DNA from: Undibacterium cyanobacteriorum
GTDB taxonomy: Bacteria; Pseudomonadota; Gammaproteobacteria; Burkholderiales; Burkholderiaceae_D
Reading direction: 5' to 3'
Length of the DNA: 64,000 bases
NCBI RefSeq assembly: GCF_031326225.1
Contig: NZ_CP133720.1
Span: 4,216,001-4,280,000, forward strand
Below the pieces are notes generated by a model. It worked only from the letters and a program-made list of their open reading frames with translations, did not search any database and was not told the DNA's origin. The position numbers and the translations under genes are program-made. Numbering within the stretch: position 1 is the stretch's first letter; every line of letters begins with the position of its first letter. Positions 26,109 through 34,240 of this stretch are shown here, piece by piece.

Positions 26109-27641
26109 TCAAACTACGGGATGCGCGACGAGCCAAGTCTCTAATACAGAAGCGGCCTCTGGACCGCAGTGCAAACCCAATTTGGTACGGCGCCAGAGAA
26201 TATCCTGCGCCGTCACAGCGAATTCGCAGCTGCGCAGATATTCAATCTCTACTTGGTACAAGCTAGGTAGAACCTCTTGCCCTAAGTTTTCCAAAGCGGT
26301 GCAATCCTTAAGCATTTGGTGCAATCGCGTTCCATATAAGCTCACGTAACGCCGCACCAATGTGCTCGGCAAGAATGGATAGGCGCTGCATGCTTGTTCA
26401 CAGAATTGCTCGAATTGCTTCACATTTTGATTGCTAGGCATGGCTTGAAATAGATCCCCGCCTGGTAACACCGCATGAGCGGTCCACGCTTGATTCGATC
26501 GGCCAAGCGCCGCAAGCAACTGATCGCAAGCTTGCTCGGCTAATTTTCGAAAGGTCGTGATCTTACCGCCAAAAATATGCAGAATCGGCGCGCCAGATTG
26601 ATCTAGCTCCAAGCGATAATCGCGCGTGATGGCCTTCGCATCAGCCTTCCCATCATCGACTAAGGGACGAACACCAGAGTAAGTCCAAACGATATCTTTC
26701 ACTCCAATTTGCTTTTGAAAATAATGGTTGCAAAGATTCAGCAAGTACTCAATCTCCGCGGCACTAATCTGGGGGTGATTTTGATCTCCTTTAAATTCAA
26801 GATCAGTGGTGCCAACTAAGGTGTATTCAGACTCGTATGGAAGAGCAAAAACAATACGTCCATCACTGTTTTGGAAAATATAGGCATAGTCATGTTCAAA
26901 CAATCGCTTCACGACAATGTGACTGCCTTGTACCAACCTCAACTCCTTTCGGGGCAAAGTCGGCGAGTAACGATGTTGCAACTCAGCCGCCCACGCACCA
27001 CTGGCATTAACTACTGCTCGAGCGCGAACACGACGCAGAACACCTTGGCGATTGCCCAACTCTGCATACCAAGCTGAATCCCTACGCTGCAGATCCAAAC
27101 ACTCGGTACGACAGCAAATTTGCGCTCCCAATTCAGCGGCACTCACTGCATTCAAGACCACCAAGCGGGCATCGTCGACCCACGCATCGGAATATTCAAA
27201 CCCTTGCACCATATCGGCTTTCAAGGGTGCGCCTGCCACATGTTTGCGCAAGTCAATTGCGGACGACGCAGGTAACAAATCTCGGCGTGCGAGTTGATCA
27301 TACAAAAACAATCCAGCCCTAATCAGCCATTGAGAACGCAAATGTGCCTGATGCGGCATGATGAAGCGTCGCGCCGAAATAATGTGCGGCGCGAGCCGCA
27401 TGAGCACTTCTCGTTCCTGTAAGGCTTTTCGAACTAGCGCAAATTCGTAGTACTCGAGATAACGCAAGCCCCCGTGAATAAGCTTGGACGAAGCTGACGA
27501 TGTGTGCGATGCAAGATCATCTTTCTCACACAAGATCACACGCAAACCACGTCCTGCTGCATCCCTTGCGATTCCAACACCATTGATGCCACCGCCGATC
27601 ACCAACACATCGCAATCAAAATCATTCATCGCTGTTGACAT
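26109..27641 (-). CDS. glpD: Glycerol-3-phosphate dehydrogenase (aerobic, FAD)
   Basis: 510 residues from ATG 27641 (GGGAG four bases upstream). FAD-binding GxGxxG motif VLVIGGGINGVGIARDAAGRG near the N-terminus, HTSSASSKLIHGGLRYLE, the substrate domain and the GlpD C-terminal domain. Oxidises sn-glycerol-3-phosphate to dihydroxyacetone phosphate, passing electrons to quinones; a peripheral membrane enzyme. No glpK or glpF adjacent. DHAP made here is the substrate of the methylglyoxal synthase 10 kb away. Confidence 0.95.
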   Translation of the reverse strand: MSTAMNDFDCDVLVIGGGINGVGIARDAAGRGLRVILCEKDDLASHTSSASSKLIHGGLRYLEYYEFALVRKALQEREVLMRLAPHIISARRFIMPHQAHLRSQWLIRAGLFLYDQLARRDLLPASSAIDLRKHVAGAPLKADMVQGFEYSDAWVDDARLVVLNAVSAAELGAQICCRTECLDLQRRDSAWYAELGNRQGVLRRVRARAVVNASGAWAAELQHRYSPTLPRKELRLVQGSHIVVKRLFEHDYAYIFQNSDGRIVFALPYESEYTLVGTTDLEFKGDQNHPQISAAEIEYLLNLCNHYFQKQIGVKDIVWTYSGVRPLVDDGKADAKAITRDYRLELDQSGAPILHIFGGKITTFRKLAEQACDQLLAALGRSNQAWTAHAVLPGGDLFQAMPSNQNVKQFEQFCEQACSAYPFLPSTLVRRYVSLYGTRLHQMLKDCTALENLGQEVLPSLYQVEIEYLRSCEFAVTAQDILWRRTKLGLHCGPEAASVLETWLVAHPVV

Positions 27642-27820
27642 GGCACTCCCATCACTTTTGATTTTCCGCAAACATCTCTTCAATGACAAACTCGATTGCA
27701 ACTGAATCGTGTAAGTTCATTATCAAATAGCCCTAATCATAGTAAATCACCAATAAGCTTTTCACTTATTTTTTTCTTTTCACAACGTTTCTGAACGAAG
27801 TGATGCAATTTTTCAATTCC

Positions 27821-27839
27821 TGACAAATTTCAATTGTCA
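27821..27839. repeat. Inverted repeat upstream of the MHS transporter gene
   Basis: TGACAA and TTGTCA arms separated by seven bases (TGACAAATTTCAATTGTCA), 32 bp before the putative -10/-35 region. Could be a regulator site, but six-base arms can occur by chance in this AT-rich intergenic region. Confidence 0.3.
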
Positions 27840-27852
27840 TTTGTGAGCAAAA

Positions 27853-27882
27853 TTGATAGTTTATGAGGCGGGAGCGTAAATA
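27853..27882 (+). promoter_or_regulatory. Putative promoter of the MHS transporter gene
   Basis: TTGATA (27853-27858), 18-bp spacer, TAAATA (27877-27882), 58 bp upstream of the start codon. Moderate match to sigma-70 consensus; inferred only. Confidence 0.35.
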
Positions 27883-27940
27883 TATGAGGAATTCGTAGCA
27901 CTAATTCGTATCAAAAACACAATCACAAAAAGGAGACTTT

Positions 27941-29596
27941 ATGAGCACCGCAACAGTTGCATCTGAAGGAATGAGTCAGGAAGAGAAGAAGGTCATCTTC
28001 GCCTCTTCCTTAGGTACCGTTTTCGAATGGTACGACTTCTACCTGTACGGCACCTTAGCCACCATCATCGGTAAGAAATTTTTTACCGCCCTCGATCCAA
28101 ATTCTCAAATGATTTTCTCCTTGCTGGCATTCGCCGCAGGTTTCATTGTGCGTCCATTTGGTGCTCTGGTCTTCGGTCGCTTAGGCGACATGATTGGTCG
28201 TAAATACACATTCTTAGTCACGATTGTGATCATGGGTGGCTCTACCGCGATCGTCGGTTGTTTACCTGGCTATGAGGTGATTGGTATTGCCGCACCCGTC
28301 CTTTTAATTGTCTTGCGTATGCTGCAAGGCTTGGCACTCGGTGGTGAATACGGTGGTGCTGCGACCTACGTTGCAGAGCATGCTCCACGTGGCAAACGCG
28401 GTTTGTTCACTTCTTGGATTCAAACCACCGCGACACTCGGTTTGTTCTTGTCCTTGTTAGTGATCCTTGGCTCTCGCACAGCCGTTGGTGAGGAAGCATT
28501 CGCTGATTGGGGCTGGCGTATCCCGTTCTTGGTCTCCATCATTTTGTTGGCGATCTCGGTCTGGATTCGTATGTCCATGAATGAGTCCCCAGCGTTCGCA
28601 AAAATGAAAGCTGAAGGCAAAGTTTCTAAAGCACCGTTGACCGAGTCTTTCGGTAAGTGGAGCAACTTGAAGATCGTTATCCTCGCCTTAGTGGGTCTGA
28701 CAGCTGGTCAAGCCGTAGTTTGGTACACCGGTCAGTTCTACGCTTTGTTCTTCTTGACCAACACACTCAAAGTAGACAACGCAACAGCGAACTTGATGAT
28801 CGCAGCATCCTTGATTATTGGCACACCATTCTTCGTCGTGTTCGGTGCCTTGTCTGACAAGATTGGCCGCAAACCGATCATCATGGCCGGCTGCTTAATC
28901 GCTGCATTGACCTACTTCCCACTCTTCAAGGCTCTCACGGAAGCTGCTAACCCAGCCTTGGCTGCAGCACAATCAGCCAACAAAATCGTCGTGACAGCGG
29001 ATCCTGAAGAATGCTCTTTCCAATTCAACCCAACCGGTACTCGTAAGTTCATCACCTCTTGCGACATTGCGAAGCAAGTTCTCGCAGCGAACTCCGCAAG
29101 TTATGACATTGTCGAAGGCAAAGGACCAGCAACCATCGCGATTGGTAGCACCACAATTGAATCCTACTCCGCAGTCGGTCTAGCAAAAGCAGATGCGACA
29201 GCGAAGGACACAGCGTTCAAGAAAACAGTTGGCGATGCCTTGCGTGCAGCAGGTTACCCTGCCAAAGCAGACCCTGCGAAGATCAACAAACCATTGGTCA
29301 TCGGTATTCTCTCCATCTTGGTTGTATTCGTCACGATGGTCTATGGTCCTATCGCTGCAATGCTAGTTGAAATGTTCCCAACACGTATTCGCTATACTTC
29401 CATGTCCTTGCCATACCATATTGGTAACGGCTGGTTCGGTGGCTTGTTGCCAGCAACAGGTGTCGCAATTGTGGCGCAAACCGGTAACATGTATAACGGA
29501 TTGTGGTATCCAATTATTGTCGCGGCAGTGACTTTCGTGATCGGTATGTTGTTCGTGAAGGAAACGAAAGACATCGATATCTACGATGGTGATTAA
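27941..29596 (+). CDS. MHS-family major facilitator transporter with large periplasmic-type insertion
   Basis: 551 residues. MHS/ProP-type motifs: FEWYDFYLYGTLA near the start, GRLGDMIGRK (loop 2-3), LRMLQGLALGGEYGGA and a second DKIGRKP. Membrane helices about 20-330 and 450-545 flank an insertion of about 115 residues (333-449) that is polar and carries two Cys (C358, C374). Related long MHS proteins occur in Burkholderiales. Substrate unknown (organic acid or osmolyte). Very strong ribosome binding site AAAGGAGA and a strongly biased codon set suggest high expression. Divergent from glpD; terminator follows. Confidence 0.9.
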   Translation: MSTATVASEGMSQEEKKVIFASSLGTVFEWYDFYLYGTLATIIGKKFFTALDPNSQMIFSLLAFAAGFIVRPFGALVFGRLGDMIGRKYTFLVTIVIMGGSTAIVGCLPGYEVIGIAAPVLLIVLRMLQGLALGGEYGGAATYVAEHAPRGKRGLFTSWIQTTATLGLFLSLLVILGSRTAVGEEAFADWGWRIPFLVSIILLAISVWIRMSMNESPAFAKMKAEGKVSKAPLTESFGKWSNLKIVILALVGLTAGQAVVWYTGQFYALFFLTNTLKVDNATANLMIAASLIIGTPFFVVFGALSDKIGRKPIIMAGCLIAALTYFPLFKALTEAANPALAAAQSANKIVVTADPEECSFQFNPTGTRKFITSCDIAKQVLAANSASYDIVEGKGPATIAIGSTTIESYSAVGLAKADATAKDTAFKKTVGDALRAAGYPAKADPAKINKPLVIGILSILVVFVTMVYGPIAAMLVEMFPTRIRYTSMSLPYHIGNGWFGGLLPATGVAIVAQTGNMYNGLWYPIIVAAVTFVIGMLFVKETKDIDIYDGD

Positions 29597-29622
29597 GCTA
29601 CAAATTCGGATCCCCGTACTCT

Positions 29623-29652
29623 AGAAAAGGCCCACTTCGGTGGGCCTTTTTG
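29623..29652 (+). terminator. Intrinsic terminator after the MHS transporter
   Basis: AAGGCCCAC/GTGGGCCTT stem with a TTCG tetraloop and five following Ts, 27 bp past the stop. Confidence 0.9.
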
Positions 29653-29837
29653 CTGTCATGCAAAAACAACACAACCACTCCAAGGGCATTTTCAACATGG
29701 TAAAAATTTAATAAATTAGTTAAAAGTTTGCGACATGACAAATACGTGCTTTTGAGATGCTCCAAAGTGTATTAAATCGCTTATCGTCATATCAAATCAA
29801 ATGCAGACCAAGCGATCAACGCGAGTAAGAGGAAACC

Positions 29838-30410
29838 ATGGAAAAAATTCTCGACGCTTTCTACGATAAGACCGACAAGGGTAGAGAGGAAATCGCTAGT
29901 CGCGCATATCATCTGTCTTCCAAACTACGTCCGCTACTCGTGATGATCGATGGAAAGCATAGCGGCGAGGAACTCATTCGTCGGTTGGCAACAATCGGCC
30001 TTAATGCCACTCACCTAGAGGAACTCTTAAGTGCGGGCTTCATCGAAAGAATCACCCAAGATGCCGCCATTACGCCTCAAGGAGCGGGCACAAAGCAGGT
30101 TGCACCAGTGGCCTCAGATATTGTGTCTAAAATCGATCAGTCCAACCACCCTGTGATTGAATCATCGAACAACACGGTCAACGTTGTGACACTCACGACG
30201 ATCAGACAATTTTTTACGGATTCAATCAAAGCGAACCTGGGCTTGCGCGGCTTCACTCTGCAACTCAAAGTTGAACGGGCCGACTCCATCGATGACTTCA
30301 AACAACTCGGCGAAGATTTCATCGAGACGCTACATAATTCAAAAGGCCAACAGTTTGCACGCACAATAGAGGCGCGAATGTTGGCCCTTTTTAGTCAAAT
30401 CAAGACCTAA
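29838..30410 (+). CDS. Hypothetical protein with possible N-terminal winged-helix-like fold
   Basis: 190 residues, preceded by AAGAGGAAACC. The first 70 residues look like a winged helix (LRPLLVMIDGKHSGEELIRRLATIGLNATHLEELLSAGFI). A flexible Thr/Ser-rich linker (about 75-110) precedes a helical C-terminal half (ADSIDDFKQLGEDFIETLH). No family recognised, no signal or membrane segment. The stop is six bases from the converging aminotransferase gene's end. Confidence 0.7.
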   Translation: MEKILDAFYDKTDKGREEIASRAYHLSSKLRPLLVMIDGKHSGEELIRRLATIGLNATHLEELLSAGFIERITQDAAITPQGAGTKQVAPVASDIVSKIDQSNHPVIESSNNTVNVVTLTTIRQFFTDSIKANLGLRGFTLQLKVERADSIDDFKQLGEDFIETLHNSKGQQFARTIEARMLALFSQIKT

Positions 30411-30416
30411 GGCACA

Positions 30417-31247
30417 CTAAGTATTTGCCATAAACTCCCAGTATAAGCGTCGAGCGGTCTGTACAATCGGTCCCACTGGCATCTCATGATCTTCGAAACG
30501 GGTGCATGGCATCACTTTGGCGAAATTACCGGTATTAAATATCTCTCGTGCTTCCAGCAATTCACTTGGTTTGACCGAGCGCTCATGCACCACATGACCG
30601 GCCTCAGACAAAAGTTTAATCACTCGTGCTCGAGTGATACCTGACAGAAAACAACCATTCGCGACTGGGGTCACAATGTGCCCATCTTTGTCGACAAAAA
30701 ACAAATTTGCTGTCGCGAATTCAGCGACATTCCCAATCGGGTCACACACCACTGCGTTATCGAAACCGCGTTGTTTCGCCTCAACCAAAGCACGGGTCGT
30801 ATTCGGATAGAGACAAGATGCCTTTGCGATGGTTGGAGCCATGTTCGGACTAGGTCTTTGCAGCGATGATAGGCAGGCGCTAAAGCCAGCGAAATGAGGC
30901 ACGGGCGCATCAAACAGTGTCAGCGCAAAGCCGGATCGAGTGGGCACCAACAATCCGTCACGCCCAAAGATAAGCGGTCGAATATAGAGCTCTGCATCCG
31001 CAGGAAAACGTTTCACACCCTCGCGACACAGTGCCTCCATTTGCTCAGCATCATAGGGGCATTCTAGGCCTAAGGCTTGAGCGCTTCGAATTGAACGTTC
31101 GAGGTGCAATCGCAAATCTGGCAGACGACCGGCAACTGCTCGAGCGCCATCGAATACCGAGGAGCCCAACCATACGCTATGGTCCATCGCCCCCATCAGC
31201 GGAACATTCCCTTCGTGCCATTCTCCGTCAACAAATGTCAAATACAT
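30417..31247 (-). CDS. Class IV PLP aminotransferase (branched-chain aminotransferase type)
   Basis: 276 residues from ATG 31247 (TTGAGGA upstream). Motifs of the IlvE-like group: WHEGNVPLMGAMDHSVWLGSSVFDGARA, RLHLERSIRSAQALGL, the Lys in TIAKASCLYPNTTRALVEAKQRGFDNAVV (Schiff base) and GNVAEFATANLFFV. Transfers amino groups between branched-chain amino acids and 2-oxoglutarate, or a related substrate (D-amino acids, aminodeoxychorismate). No ilv genes adjacent. The in-frame start at 31322 is rejected for lack of homology upstream. Confidence 0.87.
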   Translation of the reverse strand: MYLTFVDGEWHEGNVPLMGAMDHSVWLGSSVFDGARAVAGRLPDLRLHLERSIRSAQALGLECPYDAEQMEALCREGVKRFPADAELYIRPLIFGRDGLLVPTRSGFALTLFDAPVPHFAGFSACLSSLQRPSPNMAPTIAKASCLYPNTTRALVEAKQRGFDNAVVCDPIGNVAEFATANLFFVDKDGHIVTPVANGCFLSGITRARVIKLLSEAGHVVHERSVKPSELLEAREIFNTGNFAKVMPCTRFEDHEMPVGPIVQTARRLYWEFMANT

Positions 31248-31280
31248 ACTATCCTCAAGTTTCTCAATCGATCCAGAACA

Positions 31281-31312
31281 TAAAAAAAAACCCGCCACAA
31301 AAAGTGACGGGC
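31281..31312 (-). terminator. Intrinsic terminator after the first TonB-C-domain gene
   Basis: Stem CCCGYCAC/GTGRCGGG (one G·U pair) with loop TTTTT, followed by nine Ts on the minus strand, 22 bp past the stop at 31334. It isolates the aminotransferase gene from upstream genes. Confidence 0.85.
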
Positions 31313-31333
31313 TATACCGCATTCTCGCAAACT

Positions 31334-31678
31334 TTATTCAAGCTTCCAAACGAAATCAACCTTCGCCCACAACTGGTCTGGCTTCCCGTCTTTCGTACCA
31401 GGCTTAAACTTACATAAACTCAAAGCAGACAGTGCTGCCTTATCCAAACTCTTTGAGCCGCTCGATTTCTCAATCTTAGATTCAACCACTTTGCCATCAA
31501 CGCCAACCAAGAATCCCATCGAAACCGTGCCGGTCTCTTCGTTCATCAAAGCCGCTTTAGGATATTTCGGAGGATCGCATGATTTGCTATCGATCACTGG
31601 CGCAACCTCTGCAGCATGCACCGTACTCGACACAGCGATCAACAGACATGAAACGATTGCAGAAATTTTGGGATTCAT
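31334..31678 (-). CDS. Exported TonB-C-terminal-domain-only protein (copy 1)
   Basis: 114 residues: signal peptide (cleavage near VHAA23) then only a TonB C-terminal-like domain (about 33-113; PPKYPKAALMNEETGTVSMGFLVG.DGKVVESKIEKSSG, LDKAALSALSLCKFKPG). There is no transmembrane anchor or Pro-rich spacer, so it cannot be a normal TonB. Two conserved Cys (about 34 and 89) could form a disulfide. Same-strand paralog 84 bp upstream. Confidence 0.8.
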   Translation of the reverse strand: MNPKISAIVSCLLIAVSSTVHAAEVAPVIDSKSCDPPKYPKAALMNEETGTVSMGFLVGVDGKVVESKIEKSSGSKSLDKAALSALSLCKFKPGTKDGKPDQLWAKVDFVWKLE

Positions 31679-31762
31679 AAAAAAACTCGCTTGTATATTT
31701 TATTAATCGAACACAACGGTGAACATCTCTGAATACATCATCACGAACTCAAACGGTGGGTC

Positions 31763-32113
31763 TTAGAACTTCCAAACGAAATCCATCTTCACCCACATTT
31801 GTTCCACTTTACCATCTTTTGAACCGGGTTTGAATTTACACAGGCTCAGTGCTTGTAGTGCTGCCTTATCTAAGCTTTTAGAGCCGCTGGTACTTTCGAC
31901 TTTTGATTCGACCACCTTCCCATCTACACCAATCAAAAAACCCAACGTCACAGTACCCGTTTCTTCATTCATCAAGGATGCCTTTGGGTACTTCGGCTGC
32001 TCACAAGACTTGTTGTCAATCACGGGCGGATTCACGGCCGCCTGGCTGATTCCCGTTACACCCAAACCGATCAACATAATCACTGCCAACATCAATTTAT
32101 TGATTCGCATCAT
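31763..32113 (-). CDS. Exported TonB-C-terminal-domain-only protein (copy 2)
   Basis: 116 residues; signal peptide cleaves near SQA25. Nearly the same domain as copy 1 (identical stretches such as YPKASLMNEETGTV, LDKAAL and SLCKFKPG) and the same two cysteines. Start may be the second Met (MRINK). The pair is a recent tandem duplication. It starts 38 bp after the stop of the chemoreceptor gene and is likely read with it or from its own promoter. Confidence 0.8.
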   Translation of the reverse strand: MMRINKLMLAVIMLIGLGVTGISQAAVNPPVIDNKSCEQPKYPKASLMNEETGTVTLGFLIGVDGKVVESKVESTSGSKSLDKAALQALSLCKFKPGSKDGKVEQMWVKMDFVWKF

Positions 32114-32150
32114 CTCACCTCTTACTTGGACACAGATTCAAAGACTCGAT

Positions 32151-33887
32151 TCAAAACTCTTCCCAATCATCGTCATTCGACTTAGTAGGAGCCGCCTTTT
32201 TCGGTGCTGGCTTCGCCGCTGGCAAAGATTTTACAGAGGCTTTTACCTGCGGCTTGACTGCTGCTGGTGCTGGCTTAGCTGCAGGAGCTTGACGTTGCGT
32301 GAACATGCTCTGCTCGCCGGCATTCAACTTAAAGATACTAACAACTTTGGCCAGCTCACCCGCTTGATCCTGCAAACTTTGTGCAGCGGCTGCAGCTTGC
32401 TCAACCAATGCCGCATTTTGTTGCGTCATGCCATCCATTTCGATGATCGCAAGATTCACAGCCTCGATACCATTGCTTTGTTCTTGGCTGGCAGCACTAA
32501 TTTCGGCAATGATATCGGTCACATGACGAACGCTTGACACAACCTCATCAATGGTTGCGCCTGCTTGGCCAACCAATTTGCTACCGATTTCTACCTTCTC
32601 AACAGAGTCGCCGATCAGCGTTTTAATTTCTTTCGCGGCAGCCGCACTACGCTGCGCCAAACTACGAACTTCTGATGCCACGACAGCGAATCCACGTCCC
32701 TGTTCACCAGCTCGAGCAGCTTCAACCGCGGCATTCAAAGCAAGAATATTTGTTTGGAAAGCGATCCCATCAATCACGCTAATGATATCCACGATCTTCT
32801 TCGCAGACTCATTGATCGAGCTCATAGTATCAACCACTTCTGCCACGACTGCGCCGCCTTGACGAGCCACATCAGACGCAGAAGCTGCAAGCTTATTCGC
32901 TTCACGTGCGTTATCCGCGTTTTGTTTAACGGTCGTCGTCAATTCCTTCATCGAAGCCGTGGTTTTCTCAAGTGAACTCGCTTGCTGTTCAGTACGTGAG
33001 GAGAGATCCAAGTTACCAGAAGCGATTTCGCGCGAAGCCGTTGCGATGGTATCTGTTCCAACCCGAACTTGACCGACAATATTGACCAAGCTGTCTCGCA
33101 TCGTCTTCATTTCAACAATCAAACTGTCAGTATCACCTGGCTCAGAATCAATCACCCCCGACAAATCGCCCGAAGCAATCTTGCTCGCAATTTCAGCAGC
33201 ATAATCAGGTTCGCCACCCAACTGCTTCACCAAACTACGGGTAATAAAAATCGCCGCGATAACACCGAGTGCTAGCGCCACACCGCCTAACAACAACAAC
33301 CAGTTTCGCGCACTACTAAACGATGAACGAGCCTCTTCAGCCACGGCAGCGGCCTGCTTATCGCCGACTTTTACCATCTCGTCCAACACCGCCAACCATG
33401 CGTCCTGCACTGGCCGAATCTTCTTGATTAAGGCGATTGTTGCCATCTCCGGGTTATTCGCCAACCCCAAATCCTTCGCCATATTTGGCAAAGGTTTAGC
33501 AGCTTCTTCTTTTTCTTTGAGGCGCTTCAGGAGTTCCTTTTCATCTTTGCTATAGTTAGGATCCGCCTCAAGTGACTTGACCAGTTTGGCTTCCAAATCT
33601 GAATAATCCTTACCCTGCTTCTCGATCTTTTGCAGGTCCTTGGCCATATCATCGATATCGGTCAACAAGGTCAAATTTCGCAGCGAGACTTGACGATCGT
33701 ACACAATGGCACGCATATCAAGAATCATGCGACTTTGCTTATTGCTTACATTGACGATGTTTTCAAGACGGTCTTGAATTGAAGACATGCGGGAAATGCC
33801 GAGTGCCGTCACCGCAATCAACAATACCAACACGAGTGCGAAACCGAGCCCGAGGCGCTTACCCACTTTCATTGTAGTTAAGTTCAT
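32151..33887 (-). CDS. Methyl-accepting chemotaxis protein with CheR/CheB-tether tail
   Basis: 578 residues: membrane segment about 10-33, periplasmic four-helix-bundle sensor (4HB_MCP type) about 34-190, second membrane segment about 196-216, HAMP about 217-270, and a long MCP signalling coiled coil (about 275-505) with the hairpin tip (IDGIAFQTNILALNAAVEAARAGEQGRG). An Ala/Pro/Lys-rich linker (about 520-568) ends in WEEF (DDDWEEF), the WxxF tether that binds CheR/CheB. Ligand unknown. No che genes adjacent. Confidence 0.95.
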   Translation of the reverse strand: MNLTTMKVGKRLGLGFALVLVLLIAVTALGISRMSSIQDRLENIVNVSNKQSRMILDMRAIVYDRQVSLRNLTLLTDIDDMAKDLQKIEKQGKDYSDLEAKLVKSLEADPNYSKDEKELLKRLKEKEEAAKPLPNMAKDLGLANNPEMATIALIKKIRPVQDAWLAVLDEMVKVGDKQAAAVAEEARSSFSSARNWLLLLGGVALALGVIAAIFITRSLVKQLGGEPDYAAEIASKIASGDLSGVIDSEPGDTDSLIVEMKTMRDSLVNIVGQVRVGTDTIATASREIASGNLDLSSRTEQQASSLEKTTASMKELTTTVKQNADNAREANKLAASASDVARQGGAVVAEVVDTMSSINESAKKIVDIISVIDGIAFQTNILALNAAVEAARAGEQGRGFAVVASEVRSLAQRSAAAAKEIKTLIGDSVEKVEIGSKLVGQAGATIDEVVSSVRHVTDIIAEISAASQEQSNGIEAVNLAIIEMDGMTQQNAALVEQAAAAAQSLQDQAGELAKVVSIFKLNAGEQSMFTQRQAPAAKPAPAAVKPQVKASVKSLPAAKPAPKKAAPTKSNDDDWEEF

Positions 33888-34240
33888 TTTATTTCAGCCA
33901 AGTTAGGTTTGAGTTTCCCAGTCATTACAGCCATTTTTACCTGCAAACTGAGCCGGCGCTACCTGAGAAAGGTCTGGATCGAAGAAAAACTCGACAGAAA
34001 TTTCTCAGTCAAAAAAGCGGCAGAACTCCATAGAAAAAAGGTCTACCGCTTGATTAGAATATACTCCATTTTTGCCTATTGGCAAGTCACCAAGTGGCAA
34101 AAAACCACTGGCTTTCTTGGTTTAAGATCAAATATGCAGGGAAACCAACATTTCCTAGTGGCAATTTCGCAACGTGTAAAAATGCCTACTTTCGCCTTTA
34201 TTAACATGTAAAACATGGCGAAGGTTTCGATTTGGAGAAT
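33888..34240. other. Intergenic region upstream of the chemoreceptor gene
   Basis: 353 bp between ptsI (end) and the chemoreceptor start, both leftward. It holds a probable chemoreceptor promoter (34058-34085) and an imperfect hairpin (AAGCGG...CCGCTT, about 34015-34052). A 100-residue rightward ORF (33909-34211) has basic, low-information composition and no family features; I do not call it. Confidence 0.5.
34058..34085 (-). promoter_or_regulatory. Putative chemoreceptor promoter
   Basis: On the minus strand TTGCCA (34085-34080), 16-bp spacer, TATATT (34063-34058), about 170 bp before the start codon. A sigma-28 (TAAA / GCCGATAA) promoter was looked for and not found. Confidence 0.4.

Noticed and set aside
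27821..27839. Inverted repeat as a proven operator
   Set aside because: Arms are only six bases and AT-rich; kept as a low-confidence repeat only.
33909..34211. 100-codon rightward ORF in the ptsI–chemoreceptor gap
   Set aside because: Composition and lack of any motif, and overlap with the likely chemoreceptor promoter region.
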